Shown: positions 1 to 12,119 of the stretch, piece after piece
Position numbering within the stretch: position 1 is the first letter of the stretch
Layout of the letters: the number at the start of each line of letters is the position of its first letter
NCBI GenBank assembly: GCA_936450465.1
Contig: OW388304.1
Location: 37,787,593 to 37,851,592 of the forward strand
DNA: 64,000 nucleotides
From: Gibbula magus
Lineage: Eukaryota > Mollusca > Gastropoda > Trochida > Trochidae
Direction: 5' to 3'
Notes under the pieces: model-generated
Seen by the model: only the letters and a program-made list of their open reading frames with translations
What the model was told of the DNA's origin: nothing
Database searches by the model: none
Translations under genes and position numbers: made by a program

Positions 1-1280
1 TAAAACTAAATGTGTGACAGTTGAATAACAACGAAACCTTGACGGTTTTACAAACACAGCAATTACTCTCATAAAGAACAGAACTACACGAAGGAGGAGT
101 GAATGGTGGTTTCTCCTGTGAAAAACATTATACACGCAGGATTGAAACAGCATAAATTTAATTCCTTTTATTTGTGCCTTAAGAACAGTAGAAAAAAGAT
201 CGAGGTAGTTGAAAGTTTTCATTAGAAATAGAAACAGAAATGATTAAGCCAAGGTACAATCCAATATGCTTGCTAAGATGTATACCTTATATCAACACTA
301 TATCATGTATGTAGATGCAGTATAAACATTAATTGTGTGTGTTTATCTGTGACGGATATCGAATTCATGATGAGTTTCCCAATGTCATGGCGAGTTTGAC
401 TGTTCAATTTAAATGTATCATTATTAAATTTATGTTAACGCAATCTATGTCCTATCAGATAAATATAAAAAACAGCATATCCTTTTCATATGTTAATTGC
501 AAACATACCGGAAACCAGATATGACAGAACTGATTGAAGAGGACTGGATATTTTCAGAATAACAACTTCTTTAATGTGACATTATACACGACGTTTCGTA
601 ATTACCGGATTAGAAAGATGTCACATTATAAGGTGCACACTGTACAATATTAAAGAAAATAATGACTTTCATTGAAATGATATCTTCATCTTATGATATG
701 TCAGTCACCTGCATATTGTGATTCAGAACCCATAAAATGGCACAGACAAAAGACCCATTCTAATAATAAACACCCTGTTAAGATGTATAGCTAATACGAA
801 TTAAATCGCCTGACACATAAGGATAAGGAGATATCAAACTTCAGATAGAACATGATACACATGAATTGAGAAATATCTTAATGCTCCTCAAACTGTATTC
901 TAATAGGATGCTCTAAACACTTGATATATATCTTGAATAATTTGTTATTTCCTATTTCATTGTTTATGTCAAAGCATATATCAATCACGTATATTTTGAA
1001 AACCTTTTCCCATTCATTTATATATATTTGTATATATATATCATTATTAAATTCATGTTAACGCAATCTATGTCCAATCAGATAACATGACACACATGAA
1101 TTGAGAAATATCTTAATGCTCCTCAAACCGTATTCTAATAGGATTCTCTAAACACTTGAAATATATCTTGAATGATTTGTAATTTCCTATTTCATTGTTT
1201 ATGTATAAAAGCATATATCAATCACGTATATTTTGATAACCTTTTCCCATACATTTATATATATGTGTATATATATGGAG
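1..1280. repeat. Repeat X, copy 1 (X1), with internal tandem duplication
   Basis: Most of 1-1042 matches 32068-33002 base for base apart from scattered substitutions and small indels, including the blocks around 20-290, 340-560 and 850-1020. In this copy only, the segment at about 850-1042 is repeated at about 1085-1280 (both begin with ACATGA followed by an ACACATGAATTGAG-type block and end in TATATA runs). A small piece at 1041-1085 repeats 417-465, so the tandem copy was joined through a segment from further upstream. No coding frame is shared between the copies. The left end coincides with the window edge, so the true boundary is unknown. Confidence 0.85.
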
Positions 1281-1422
1281 ATCGATGTTGATGCACAAAT
1301 GTGCATAGGCCATACAACACTTTTCATGTATAAAATGTTTTATTACCCGTATATTCCATTTCAATCTAGTATACATAGACAGAAAACTACACTTCTTCAT
1401 CTTACAATGACCTTTTGGACAG

Positions 1423-1593
1423 GTGTATTATGACGTCAAACTACGGATCCCAAAGTACTATGATTATTCCTTAAGCTTTCTCTGTGGTTTTGGAATGTCA
1501 GCCATTGCATTTTGTGTAGGAGGTTTTATGTATATCACCCTGGCGCACAGCAGTGGCATACTGTATAATCATTTATTTTTAAAAAATAATTGA
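1423..1593 (+). CDS. Probable terminal exon of a tetraspan membrane protein (PMP22/claudin-like fold suspected)
   Basis: A 56-codon frame opens directly after a good acceptor (pyrimidine-rich CTTCTTCATCTTAC, then CTTTTGGACAG at 1412-1422) in phase 0 and ends at TGA 1591-1593. It reads V-Y-Y-D-V-K-L, then a polar Lys-Tyr-Tyr-Asp-Tyr-Ser segment, then a single hydrophobic stretch of about 22 residues rich in Gly, Ala, Cys, Phe and Ile (roughly residues 17-40), then a short polar tail ending Lys-Asn-Asn. A Tyr-Asp-Tyr-Ser motif leading straight into the last membrane helix is reminiscent of the fourth helix of PMP22/claudin-type tetraspan proteins; that family link is inference from general appearance. 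Composition is more coding-like than its surroundings. Upstream exons would lie left of the window. It could also be the C-terminal helix of another membrane protein or a chance frame. Confidence 0.4.
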   Translation: MYYDVKLRIPKYYDYSLSFLCGFGMSAIAFCVGGFMYITLAHSSGILYNHLFLKNN

Positions 1594-1969
1594 GAACACT
1601 TTTATCAAGTGAAGGCTATCGCTAGTACAGATAGGTAACCTAAAATGGCCCCCTCATATCTGATAGAAATAGTTTGGCTCCATGATAATTCCATCGATTT
1701 TAGCTACACAATCTAAAGATCAACATAAAGAAACAAATAATCTGGACTCGACTGGAAAGATGAAACAATATTGTTATCGATTGAATTGTGTGATTAGTTT
1801 AATAGACGTAAAACCGATAAGTACATGCTTGTCTATGTTTAGATGATATATGTACTACTGCCAACATTTAACAATTTGCAGGAGTGGCATTCACCATGAC
1901 TGTAAATGTTCTGAAATGGTTTCTTTTTCTAAAATAATGTATAAATAATTAGATAATTGAATTAATTAA
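1594..1969. other. Intergenic, nothing recognised
   Basis: AT-rich DNA downstream of the candidate exon. It presumably includes the 3' UTR of that gene; I see no canonical AATAAA in the first 130 bases and no other recognisable element. Confidence 0.5.
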
Positions 1970-2282
1970 TAATAATGATGAGTTTTACCTCAAGTATCCA
2001 TCTCATCCGAGTTGCTCACTGACATTATTACCCTGACGGATTGTACTTTTTCAAAGCTGCTTGCCTGCGCTGAAAGTCCATTTCGGACAGTACACCCGCA
2101 TAACCAGGTACCCATTGGACAGCTGGGTGGACGGAGTGCAATGTGGATGAAATGCCTTGTCCAAGGACACAATACAGCTTTCGACCCAAGTCACACATCT
2201 TTTGTGTCTCCACTGGGATTCGAACTCGGGTCGTTGGCGTGAGAGGCAGACACGCTAACCACTACACCACCGTGCTCCACCC
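1970..2282 (-). mobile_element. tRNA-derived SINE with conserved central domain
   Basis: Read on the minus strand from about 2282, the element starts with a tRNA-like head containing an A box (GGTGTAGTGGTTAGCG) and a B box (GAGTTCGAATCCC), with a loop CTCTCAC resembling the anticodon loop of tRNA-Glu(CTC). The body runs through a block reading TTGTGTCCTTGGACAAGGC and on through CCACCCAGCTGTCCAATGGG and ends near 1985 in an ATT-rich stretch. Head plus a conserved central block plus a simple 3' tail is the standard SINE layout; similar central blocks occur in widespread metazoan core SINEs (from memory). The head is too imperfect in its acceptor pairing to be a working tRNA gene. Target duplications are not clear. 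Confidence 0.85.
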
Positions 2283-4633
2283 AAATTGTCTTATTAATGT
2301 TTTTTTACTAATTAGATTGTCAAAGGAAGTTTTAACAATTCATGATGTCTTCTGAATGCTATCATTGTGTGAAGATGCTTTCAAGATACACAGACATAAT
2401 TGCGACATAAATGTTTGATGAAAAGTTACAATTGAGTTTGTTCGTAAATCAATCCTGCTCATCTTACACTTCAAAAGTACCAATTAAAGTGTAACAGCAT
2501 TGCCGAAAACTCTGGGAAGCAGAAACTATTTCAAAATGTGAAGTCATAAACATAATATAATAGGTGGTCTATTTCATCTCTTGATCATCACAAACTCAGT
2601 TCTGCGTGTGGACAGACCTCAATAGATATCTTAAACGCATGATTTACAAACCTGGCCTTTACGTAAGACCAATGATGCTAAATGAAAAAATAATAAAGAG
2701 TTATGTGTGTATGTATGTTGGCATTATGGTTATTTTTTTCTAGTACACGCTTGGCTCCAATAAAGACTAAGGTATGAGAGACTGATATAACAACATAAAA
2801 CATACAACTACCTCCTACAGTCAAAGCCATATTCATGCTTCCATCGAAATTTTAAATCCATATATCGGCCTAACATACATGAGGGAGTTGTGGACCGTTA
2901 TAGACATATGTTTCAAGTTTGGTAAAGCTAGCTTAAAAAACCGTTAAATGCCACTATTTTTTTTAAGCACAATATGTTTATCTCCTTATTATATAATTTA
3001 TATTTAACTTTTAATGTGTGTGCGTAGAATCGCATGTCATTCAATTTTGTGTGAAGTAATAGTCCAATAATTATTATTCAATGTTTGAACGTAGTTCAGA
3101 TGCAACAACGAAATATGATTATAACATAACAAAAATCAATGAAGTTAGATAAAACTATTGAAATCAAGCTCGAGATGTGATTGAATTTTATGTCACAATA
3201 AAATGGGAATCGTGCTATAGATAAGGTAATCACAATAATAATATTTACACCCAATTATATTTGCTTCGTTACTGATAATGGTCTTATGGAAGCAATGATG
3301 TTCAAAAGGGTAATTGGGGATAATCGCAAGAAGAGTTCATTATAGCGACATTATTATTGTCTAATACCCAATAATATGGGATAATGTAAAATATGATATA
3401 AGGGGATTTCAAATGTTTATCATAAACCAGCGAATCAAGATATACGACTTTATCAAGTATTTCAAATACAGTATCTTCTACTTACAAAATTTCCATTACC
3501 ATAAATTACCGTGTAATGAAGGACACTATTAGCACTAAACACAACGATCACTGTTTTGTCTCGTCTCTTAGCAACTCAACATGTTTCTATAAATATGTTT
3601 ATGACAATGCCTCATCGTATCATTATTGTTCCTTGAATTATCTTTCATCGTTATCGAATTGTCCACAGAATACGACATAATGAAGCACAGTTAATCATTA
3701 ACCTGTTTTAGTAACAATCAAAAACACATACTGAAAACAATAAAAATCATAATGTTTGATATTCTGCACGAAACCCTATACTTAACTATATACCTCAACA
3801 AGAAGACACATTAAACATATTTGAGTGACACCTATTACTATAATTTCCAAATACAATAACAACACCGTTGACCTCGGATATAGGCATATTGGGTTTATTT
3901 ATATATCATATATATTTTTGTTATATGAGGCTTATGTTGATTTTGATATCCCCATGGCATCCGCAGCATACATCACCTTGCAATATTTGTATCAACATCC
4001 TGTGTTTCAACCCTCTACTTTATTTAACCCATAGTGGCAGACTATTTCTCAAAATCAAAGGCTCAACGAAAAATATTCAAATGTGACAAATCAAAAACTT
4101 TGCAAAAACAAATGCGTTTGTTTATCCATAAAACAATACCGGTTTATTAAGATAGATCTGATATACAATATAACATTGTCTTTAAAAGGCTTGAGGAGAG
4201 ATATTCAAATGTGACAAATAAATAGATGCTTTGCTTATCCTTAAAAAATACAGATAAATATTGATATGCACTATCAAATTGTAATTAACATTGTATACAC
4301 ACATCACAGTCATTCATAACATATATTCATGTTGAGGTATTTACGTTCTTAGAATGTGTTTATGGCGTTCAATCGGGAAGTCGCATCAAGTCCAATAAAG
4401 TGCATTGTTCCAACAATATATTTTAGTAACGTTTTTAGCATGGGCACATTTCATGAATTTCTTATAAATGATAAATAATTCTGTCAAAAACTATTTTGAA
4501 AAGCCATACCCATTGTGTTTGAAAAAGCAAAAGCATTCAAAGTTGAGAGTTAATAATGCATTTCATTGATTACATCTCCAATGTGTTACCTAGTCTTGAG
4601 ATTAATGCAATGGTTCTGCTATTACAAGATCAC
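2283..4633. other. AT-rich intergenic DNA, no gene seen
   Basis: About 2.3 kb with stop codons in all frames and no frame above about 70 codons. No splice-flanked coding-like block or tRNA-like head was recognised. Confidence 0.5.
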
Positions 4634-4870
4634 TTCTCCTATTGGTTTTGTTCATCAGTGCTAAATTTGGGTCTCGCTTACTTCAATTCAGTCGAGTCTA
4701 ATTGATTTATGTTTGAAGTGCGTCATCACGATGTGCGTCAACCATTCGATGTTTGTGTTCCTTGGAATAATCAAATTTCGGTGTTTGATCTCAATGAGTC
4801 GGATGTTCAACTATATTTGTGCATGTCACCTTCCAATAGATGTATTGACAGAGAAAGCAGAGGTATTTCA
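4634..4870. repeat. Diverged duplicate, copy 1 (partner 7655-7860)
   Basis: The block around CACTTCTCCTATTGGTTTTG, followed by a short AAATT spacer, TTGATTTATG and TGTTTGTGTTCCTTGGAATAA, recurs in the same order at 7655-7860 with substitutions and small indels. The 89-codon frame at 4709-4978 is not preserved in the partner, so I do not treat it as coding. Probably a fragment of an old dispersed repeat. Confidence 0.55.
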
Positions 4871-5689
4871 AAAATAATATCCTCCTATATCATATACAAT
4901 TACCAAAATATTCACAGAAAAAGTACCATTGTAGGACATGGGATTCATGTATATGTGTCTGATTCCCATATGCAATAGTTATAACAAATATAAATCGTGT
5001 TTTGTTCAAATATATTATTTTTCCAAATTTACCAACAAAAGCCATATCAGAAAGTTGGTTACATTATCGGTAAAACTAGATTTGATAATTTATGAGTATT
5101 TTATTTCCTTTAAAAGTCGTTCCCTAATCGAAGTAGAAATCTAAAAAATCTCTAACAGTGCAGACATCCTGTATAGTATACTTGACAGATTCGATGGATT
5201 CGTTAGAAATAAATAGAAGACACTAAACGATCTTTCATTCGATACCATTTTAATCAGACGAGTTAATAAATAATAAGTGAATGTGTACCCGACATTAACT
5301 TGGCGTGCCTCATGGATACAGCGTTGTATGATCCTCAGCGATTTGAGAAAGAGTGACATTCACTGATTGAGAGAAAAATAAAGAGCATTTGAACAATTCA
5401 AAAGAACTCAATATTTGAGCTACATGTATACAAATGTTGATATATATCAATGAATAATTGAATGAATGACAAGGTATTCAATGTTAGGTCAAGTTTTCAC
5501 AAACACAAGTGGTGAACACGTCCTCTTTTATTGTTCCATGTTCATGGAGGTAAACTGATTAGGTTTTAGGTTTGCATTCACATTATTATTTTAACAAACT
5601 ACAAATCATGCCCCAGAATTCTAATAAAACAACAGAAGAGAAACTATAGAGGTAGCAGGTTTAAGTTTTCGAATGTATTGGTGGCTATT
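4871..5689. other. AT-rich intergenic DNA, nothing recognised
   Basis: No coding-like block, SINE head or clear repeat was seen between the two diverged repeats flanking it. Confidence 0.45.
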
Positions 5690-5985
5690 CTGAAATACTG
5701 TAATTCAATTGAAAACTAATAGCTCAGTTGTAACATACGTCTGTTACATCTACATGAACATGTAGCCTCTGTTGTTTCCCTCCAATAATTGGACACTTGG
5801 AATAAGTCATAGTGAGTTGCCTTTTACCCCTTTTTAACACTATTTTGAAACATCGAATTCAATTGCCAGCAAATAAAGTATTTGTAATATATGTCCACTG
5901 TATCTACATGTACATGAACTCTTCAGTGTTTTTTTTCTCATAAATTGAACATTTGTAATAGAGCATGGTTAGTTTGGCTTGAACT
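5690..5985. repeat. Degenerate tandem duplication, period about 157 bp
   Basis: 5690-5822 and 5847-5980 share the same ordered blocks: GAAA followed by an AATTCAATTG motif, a TAACATA/TAATATA then GTCTGTTACATCTACATG-like segment, a TCC/TCA-ATAATTGGACA-like segment and a closing GTGAGTTGCCTT / GGTTAGTTTGGCTT. Identity is visibly lower than between R1 and R2, so this is old. Confidence 0.6.
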
Positions 5986-7654
5986 CTCTTTCAACATGAA
6001 GTTTCTTAATACCTTTGGATGAAAAATAAATCCTATGTATCTCCATGTCTCCTCATATCAAATGTATTAGCACTCCTTGATTGAAGTAACTTTAAATCAA
6101 CTAGTATCAACACAAGAAATATCACCTCATATTCAACATAGTAGAAACAAATATTGTTTCTGAAGAAAATTGCTCACAATTGTTCATGCATCGGATTATC
6201 TTACTTTACTTTTGGAATCGGTTCAAAACACTTGGGTGCTAAAATCGCTCTTTCAAAATGCTTTTTTGGTCAGAATGTTGAGCATTTAAATTAGAAAATC
6301 ATCAAATATAGAACTTTAATTAATTAAAGATGTTTTGAACATAAATAAACCAAATGGACATGAATTTGCTGACACATCATTAATCCAGGTCAATAAAACA
6401 AGCCAAAGAGCGTTTTTGGACTCTCCCATCTCGTCGGCGATTCCAAAAGGATGTTTTTTTTCAGAAAAATGAAGAAATAATAACTTATACTTAGTTTGAA
6501 TGGCTTCTAATGTAATTCTTGTTCGATATTGTGTAAATTGTATGGTGGCATTTCCTTTGCACATGGTTTTAGTTTACTTTAGAGAGTATAAGTGTGAGAT
6601 TCTTTATTTTGCATTATTGCTAAAGCGGACAAGACATGCATTCACAGTTTATGTCGAAGTGAATGAGTATTCGTCATTCAATATCCAGAGAAGAGGTAGT
6701 AATCAATGCATTTGTAAAGTTTCAATGTCAAGCTAGACGAGGTAAACTGCAGACTACAGAATGATTGATTTCTTCCCTATAGAATTACTTTCTTCACCAT
6801 TTGTCAATTTGATGGATGAGTTACCAAGCTAAGGACATACAAAATCAAATTTGGTTGAATAACCGATTGGGAAAGTATTATCAGGTAAAACCTGTGTTCA
6901 TGTTTAGAAGCGATGTTTCCGTACAGATGGTTGTAGATAATGATGGTTTATGAGATGTCAGTTTTGTTAGAAGTTGTGAAGTTAAGTTTCTCTAAATAGA
7001 GCATTTGAACTTTTCACAGTATTTAACATAAACATACTGCATTATCAATTGAATTCATATCAATTTGGTATTTTAATTGAAAGGAGCAAGGCAAGGGAAT
7101 CAATCCACAATAAAAAATTCTCGGATGAGTCACAGGTCTGTTGTGTTCGCAAAAATCTTGTAAAAATATATTGTTGGTGCAAAGACATAGAATCTGACAT
7201 TGGACGATCTTCTATCAGTCATACCAGTCCTTGGCATAATGACCAGCTGGTGCAAAAAAGATGTCATATTTCGTTTAAATGTAGACTTTCAATGTTGCAA
7301 CGTGTTTGAGAGGCAATTTAAAACTTTGTATGATGATGAATGAACATAATATGTTTAATATCTGAATATTGTCATTAGAAGAGGATTAATGCATTAGGCC
7401 TTCATTCAATGAATCTGTCATCTCAAATCATGAACTTATTATGAACTATAGTATAGATTTAGGTCAAAGTGTTTCATTGCATAAAGTACAATTCAACTAT
7501 GGCCTTGAAATGATTTGGCGTAATAGTGGAAACAGTAAACAATTTTGCGCAAGAATTGGCAGCGCATTAACTAAACATTGAAAACACACTGCAGTGATTA
7601 AATCAAGAGACTATTCTCGTATCATTGACAACAATGCAACGTCGCGGTTATTTG
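5986..7654. other. Intergenic DNA with a weak ~50-bp inverted repeat
   Basis: Mostly AT-rich without genes. A segment near 6209-6262 (starting CTTTTGGAATCG on plus) and one near 6400-6455 (CTTTTGGAATCG read on minus, then GCTCTTT) form an imperfect inverted repeat, possibly the ends of a decayed foldback element. The 82- and 86-codon frames here (6316-6564 minus, 7049-7309 plus) have no recognisable domain. Confidence 0.4.
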
Positions 7655-7860
7655 AGGATCACTTCTTCTATTGGTTTTGTCCTCAAGAGCTAAATTAGGT
7701 TGTCACTAACTTCAAGTCGGCAGAGGCCAATTGATTCATGCTTGAGGTATCCATCATATTGTTATCTTTGTAAAGTACCAGCCACTGTTTGTGTTTCTTG
7801 GAATAACCGAGTCGGTGTTTCATTCAACCGAATAAGATGCTCAATCTCATTTCTAAATTT
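7655..7860. repeat. Diverged duplicate, copy 2 (partner 4634-4870)
   Basis: Second copy of the block at 4634-4870, beginning CACTTCTTCTATTGGTTTTG and including TGTTTGTGTTTCTTGGAATAA. Reading frames differ between copies. Confidence 0.55.
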
Positions 7861-8715
7861 AAACTTGCACAAATTGATATCAAAGATAATAACAGGAAAT
7901 TTTGAAAGGAATTGTCTTCTTTGCATAGAGCACCTCAAAAACATATCAAAATCAATTTCTTGAAACCAAATTAAGTGTTTACATATTGTACTTTTTCATA
8001 TTTCAATTAGAGAATCTTACAATACATTCATTACAAAATCAGCACGATATTAGTATTGAGACATGAATTAACTAAATTGTCTATTGAAGACACGTACAAA
8101 CATGTCGTTTGAATTTAACCAACAGATGTCATGAAATAACAACTTGTTAAGAGAATGCTATTTAAAACGAAAATAGTTCAACAGTTAATAGGAGTGTGTC
8201 ATTTTGGCACTTCAAATTGTGTCATTTTGAATAATGTTAAATATGTGATTTACTGAAGTAATATAAGGTATCCAAAAATATTTTGAAATTCTTTTAACCA
8301 TATATCGCCAGTTGATCATATATGTTGCTAAACCTAGAACAGACTGTTATATTGCACCGTATTGAGAATCTAGTAACACAGTCTTTGTCTTATACTATAT
8401 CACATTGATCAAGTATCAATTTTCATTTTAATTCGAATTGTAAAAGAGTTGTATGGATTATTTAACCAACAGCAAATGGTTACAGCTAACAATACTGATG
8501 ACGTTTTTTCTTTTACACATAACCTATCACAGGTCTTTCTTCAAAATGACTTAAATAGTAAGTTTATATCAAATAATTAATTTCATCTGTAGAATGTGTT
8601 TGGAAATAAATCGATAACCCTTAAAAACCGTTGGCATCCGTTTGTATTTGATTGTTCCATTATTCGACCAAATTTATGTTTTAAATTTAAATGAAATGCA
8701 ACTGTCTACTTGCAG
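7861..8715. other. AT-rich intergenic DNA, nothing recognised
   Basis: No coding-like block, SINE head or long repeat was seen. It could be intron if the candidate exon at 8716 is real. Confidence 0.4.
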
Positions 8716-8798
8716 CAAGTCACTGGGATAATACTATTACAGTCTTCGGACCCTCCATCAACAAACCAGAGCAATCCAGATTGATCCCAGAGTCATAA
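8716..8798 (+). CDS. Candidate terminal coding exon, function unknown
   Basis: A good acceptor (CTGTCTACTTGCAG, ending 8715) precedes a frame that, after two bases completing a split codon, runs 26 codons from 8718 to TAA 8796-8798 (Ser-His-Trp-Asp-Asn-Thr start, Pro-Glu-Ser end). The block is more GC-rich than its surroundings and has no membrane segment. A second frame from 8716 also reads 22 codons to a TGA, so the frame is not decided by the sequence. No family is recognised and no upstream exon was found in the window. It may be a chance acceptor plus open frame. Confidence 0.2.
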
Positions 8799-10906
8799 TA
8801 ATGGACGGGCTAGGTGTGTGAAGCTAAGATTGTAGTCTAAATTCCAAATATAGTTTATATTGTGAGGAGTTCAACTTCAAATGTATAGTTGCTGTTTTCT
8901 GTGCTGTATGTGTTGTGAAGGGGTATGTATGGAAGTCAAGACATCTGTAGATGTGTAAGAAGAACAGTCAAGTTCAAAGTTTTACTAATTATTATTACAT
9001 ACTGGACAATGATTAAAACCATCTAATATGCTTAACGTTTTGGTTGTATTATTTGTATTTTGTAGTTTGTATATTATCAAGCAACCCGTTTAGATTTGCC
9101 CTTTCTGATTCAATGCCATGCTTTAACAATGGGAAAACAACGGAGAAAATGGGCCTTTTAGGCAGAATAACCTTATCTTAATAAAATTTGGTTTCTGGTT
9201 CAATCCTATATAGATTTGTTTAACTGCATACAGAACAGTTCAATACAGCAGACAAACTTACTGGGCAACTGAAGTCGAACATTCTAACCACCGTTCTATC
9301 CCATCCCTTGTTGGGCTAAGAAGACCATTTCTTCAAAGAGTGTTAGTATAGCACATTGAATTGAAATGAGTAACTCAAGAACAGTGTTTCAAGTTAGATT
9401 CAGGACAGTCGACTGTAATCAATATTTGCCACAGTTGCCTTCGTGTGAAGATGAAACAGAATTCTGTGAACAGAGAGTCAAAGGCAAACCTGCCGTGATG
9501 CTGTGTTAAAATGAAAGTAACAAGGAACACAAAAAGGTTGTTACTCAGCATTTGTCTTGCGAATCCTTTGGGAGTGTGACATTGATGACAGCATAAGAAC
9601 ACTGTGTGTTAAAATCTTATACAGTTGAACTTCATTATTGGCATGTTACCCTGTTCATCTTGTCAAGTGATATTGCTTACAACTTGCGTTATTAGGAACC
9701 TTTTACACTTGATCTCTTATGAATGAATCTGTCACTACTGATTTCAGTTCCGTCACGCCATTGTCCAATCGCTCTTGATAGCGTTAATTCCACTTTATCT
9801 TATTTATGCAATATATCACTCTCACACAGCATCAAGGTGAAGAATATACTCAACCGCAAAATAAACCTCGCCATAAAAAATGCAAGATAATTAAATCCCC
9901 AAGTGATAAACACGACTGAAACAGAGATAAATTATGTCTTCAGAAGCCGACTAAACTAATCTTGAATTTTCAAAACATTATTTGTTCATTTTCCTGAGAA
10001 TCTCCTTAATAAGACGAGATAGGAGAGGCAAATATAGTGTTTTCTGGCTTGTTTTATGTCATCCTATATTAAAAACGCATCAACAAATTTAAGTTCAAGA
10101 AGGTTATTTATGTCAAAAACATATTCTGTTAACTACATTTCTACATTGCTTACTGAAATGCCAAAAAACATTCTGAGCATTCCAAATGTATTTAAACTAA
10201 CATAAACATAAAAGTATCATACTCTGATGCCTGAAATGTGAATGCCTCTTTATAAAACACGTGTCAATCGAAAACATTCACAATCTACTATTTCTGTTCA
10301 GCAGTACGTTTTATACACCGTTGTAAATGTGACGTTTCTTTTGCGGTTCAGTGTATACTTGGTGTTGATTTCTAAGCTATTTTTTCTGAATTTTTACGGT
10401 GATTGGTGTGCGCAAATAACTTTTCGATAGTTTTATTTGTATCGTGATTTAAGCAAATGCATTACATTTATGTCGAGCCAAAGCACTAAATTTACCCAAA
10501 CTCTTATTGTAAACATTAATTCCTACCAATTCATAACAATACTTTGTTATCTCATTAAAAACAAACCATAAAAAAGATGTTTTAATTATCAATATCATTA
10601 ATTGATCCGATGTTTCCAGTAGCTGATGGTGCCATGGTATGATGGTATAACATGTGATGTCACCATTTCAAATCAGTCACTGACAGAAATATCTTTCGAT
10701 TCAGTGTGTAACCTTATATACATATCATTACTAAATATGAACGATATTTGATGTTCTTGGATATATAACTGAATATAAGAGTACATGCTATCTGACCAAT
10801 CAATTTCAGTTACATTGTGCTTTACAAAATATAAATTTTTAGATTTCAAATGTAATGAATTGTATTATTATCATAATCATTAATAGTAATATTGTAACGT
10901 GTCGTC
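8799..10906. other. Intergenic DNA, possible tRNA-like relic at 9255-9320
   Basis: AT-rich with no convincing exon. On the minus strand near 9255-9320 there is a segment reading ACGGTGGTTAGAATGTTCGAC that looks like the A-box part of a tRNA-derived SINE head, but no B box or tail was found, so it is at best a relic. The 75-codon minus frame 9375-9602 is unrecognised. Confidence 0.35.
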
Positions 10907-10907
10907 G

Positions 10908-10945
10908 TACTACTACTACTACTACTACTACTAGTAGTAGTAGTT

Positions 10946-10981
<36 letters not shown>
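10908..10981. repeat. Palindromic trinucleotide microsatellite (CTA)n-(GTA)n
   Basis: About 24 bases of TAC/CTA repeats are followed immediately by about 50 bases of TAG/GTA repeats with one GTTG interruption at 10942-10946. Because CTA and TAG are reverse complements, the arms can fold into a near-perfect hairpin of about 23 base pairs. Confidence 0.95.
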
Positions 10982-11183
10982 TCATGGCGTTGGTATTATT
11001 ATTAATAATGTAAAATGGGCATCATTTCAGCTGCATGACAATGTATTTTAAATGAGTGTGTAACAGTCACAGGATTCTCAAGTTATATTGACTATTTTTT
11101 TAATATTGCGTAAAAGTTCCGTATGAAGTCACAGATGTATGTACGAAAGCCATTGACAATAACGAAATTGAATACATGCCAGT

Positions 11184-11345
11184 GTGAACAAATATAAAAT
11201 AGTTACATTTGGGATAACACTACCTTCTTGTACTTTTTTTGGACCGAGTGCTTGCAGGATTCGAATCCCATGTCCCGTCTGGGAACAAGAATTGTACTAT
11301 TGAAGGTAGTGTTATCCCAAATGTAACTATTTTATATTTGTTCAC
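11184..11345. repeat. Perfect 43-bp inverted repeat around a SINE-like loop
   Basis: 11184-11226 and 11303-11345 are exact reverse complements over 43 bases (left arm begins GTGAACAAATATAAAATAG). The 76-base loop contains GGATTCGAATCCC, which resembles a tRNA B box but is itself palindromic, and a GTCCCGTCTGGGAAC segment. A diverged version of the right arm (AAGGTAGTGTTATCTCAAAT) recurs at 15044-15063 next to the SINE at 14699-15012, suggesting both derive from one older dispersed element. Confidence 0.9.
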
Positions 11346-12119
11346 AACAACTATGGTTATTAACAAAATACTTATTTCCCTCTATTATGAATTGAAGCAA
11401 ACAACGTCAGTATACCCTTCATCTCAGCAGTTGGGGAAGGAAACAAGCCAGGAATTAGATTAGTACCAAGTGTCTCACATGCTTTTTTGGGAACGAGAGG
11501 TAATGTTTGTATTCTCCTAGCAAGGGCAATGATTCAAGCGTTTAACCAACTTATCAACGCAAGGCATAACTCTTGCCAGTTTCCAGTACTGGCTGATATA
11601 AGCCTTGCAGTATATTATTTGCTTTTTGCAGTTGGAATTCAACAAAGGTTTGAGCGTTTCATGATAAGTTGTCTGCAACACACATAACAAAATTTGTGTC
11701 ATTACTTCTCTTGCCAGGCACGATTTATCTATCCACATTGATACACATGACACACATTACAATAAATACATTTATTTGCAGCTCAAGTGTGGAAGTTGTC
11801 ATTTGTATCATAACCACACATGATGGTAAGAGTATTTTAAAAAATGTTTAAAGGTAAAATATAAATATTATCAAAAAAAACATTTCCATGGAAGGTCAAT
11901 ACCTATACTTGATAAGACCGAACTTTATCTGTAGATGGTTTCATAATATCTAGTGTATGTTTGTCAATGCAAACAAATTACTCAACTAATTACACATTTC
12001 AAATACCAAACTGCTGCCAAAGGCACCTTTACATGTGTCATATGAACATAACATAAATATTTTAAAACGAAAATTACATGTTTCACAACGTACCACTTGT
12101 TAGAGGCAAACTCTCATAT
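11346..12119. other. 3' flank / likely 3' UTR of the Ly6-like gene
   Basis: Downstream of the minus-strand stop codon at 12122-12120. The nearest canonical AATAAA on the minus strand is the complement of TTTATT at 11771-11776, about 345 bases past the stop, a plausible but unproven polyadenylation signal. Nothing else was recognised. Confidence 0.4.

Noticed and set aside
2195..2282. Functional tRNA gene (minus strand)
   Set aside because: A and B boxes are present, but the acceptor stem does not pair and the sequence continues into a SINE body.
10908..10981. CRISPR array
   Set aside because: Simple trinucleotide microsatellite in animal DNA with no spacers.
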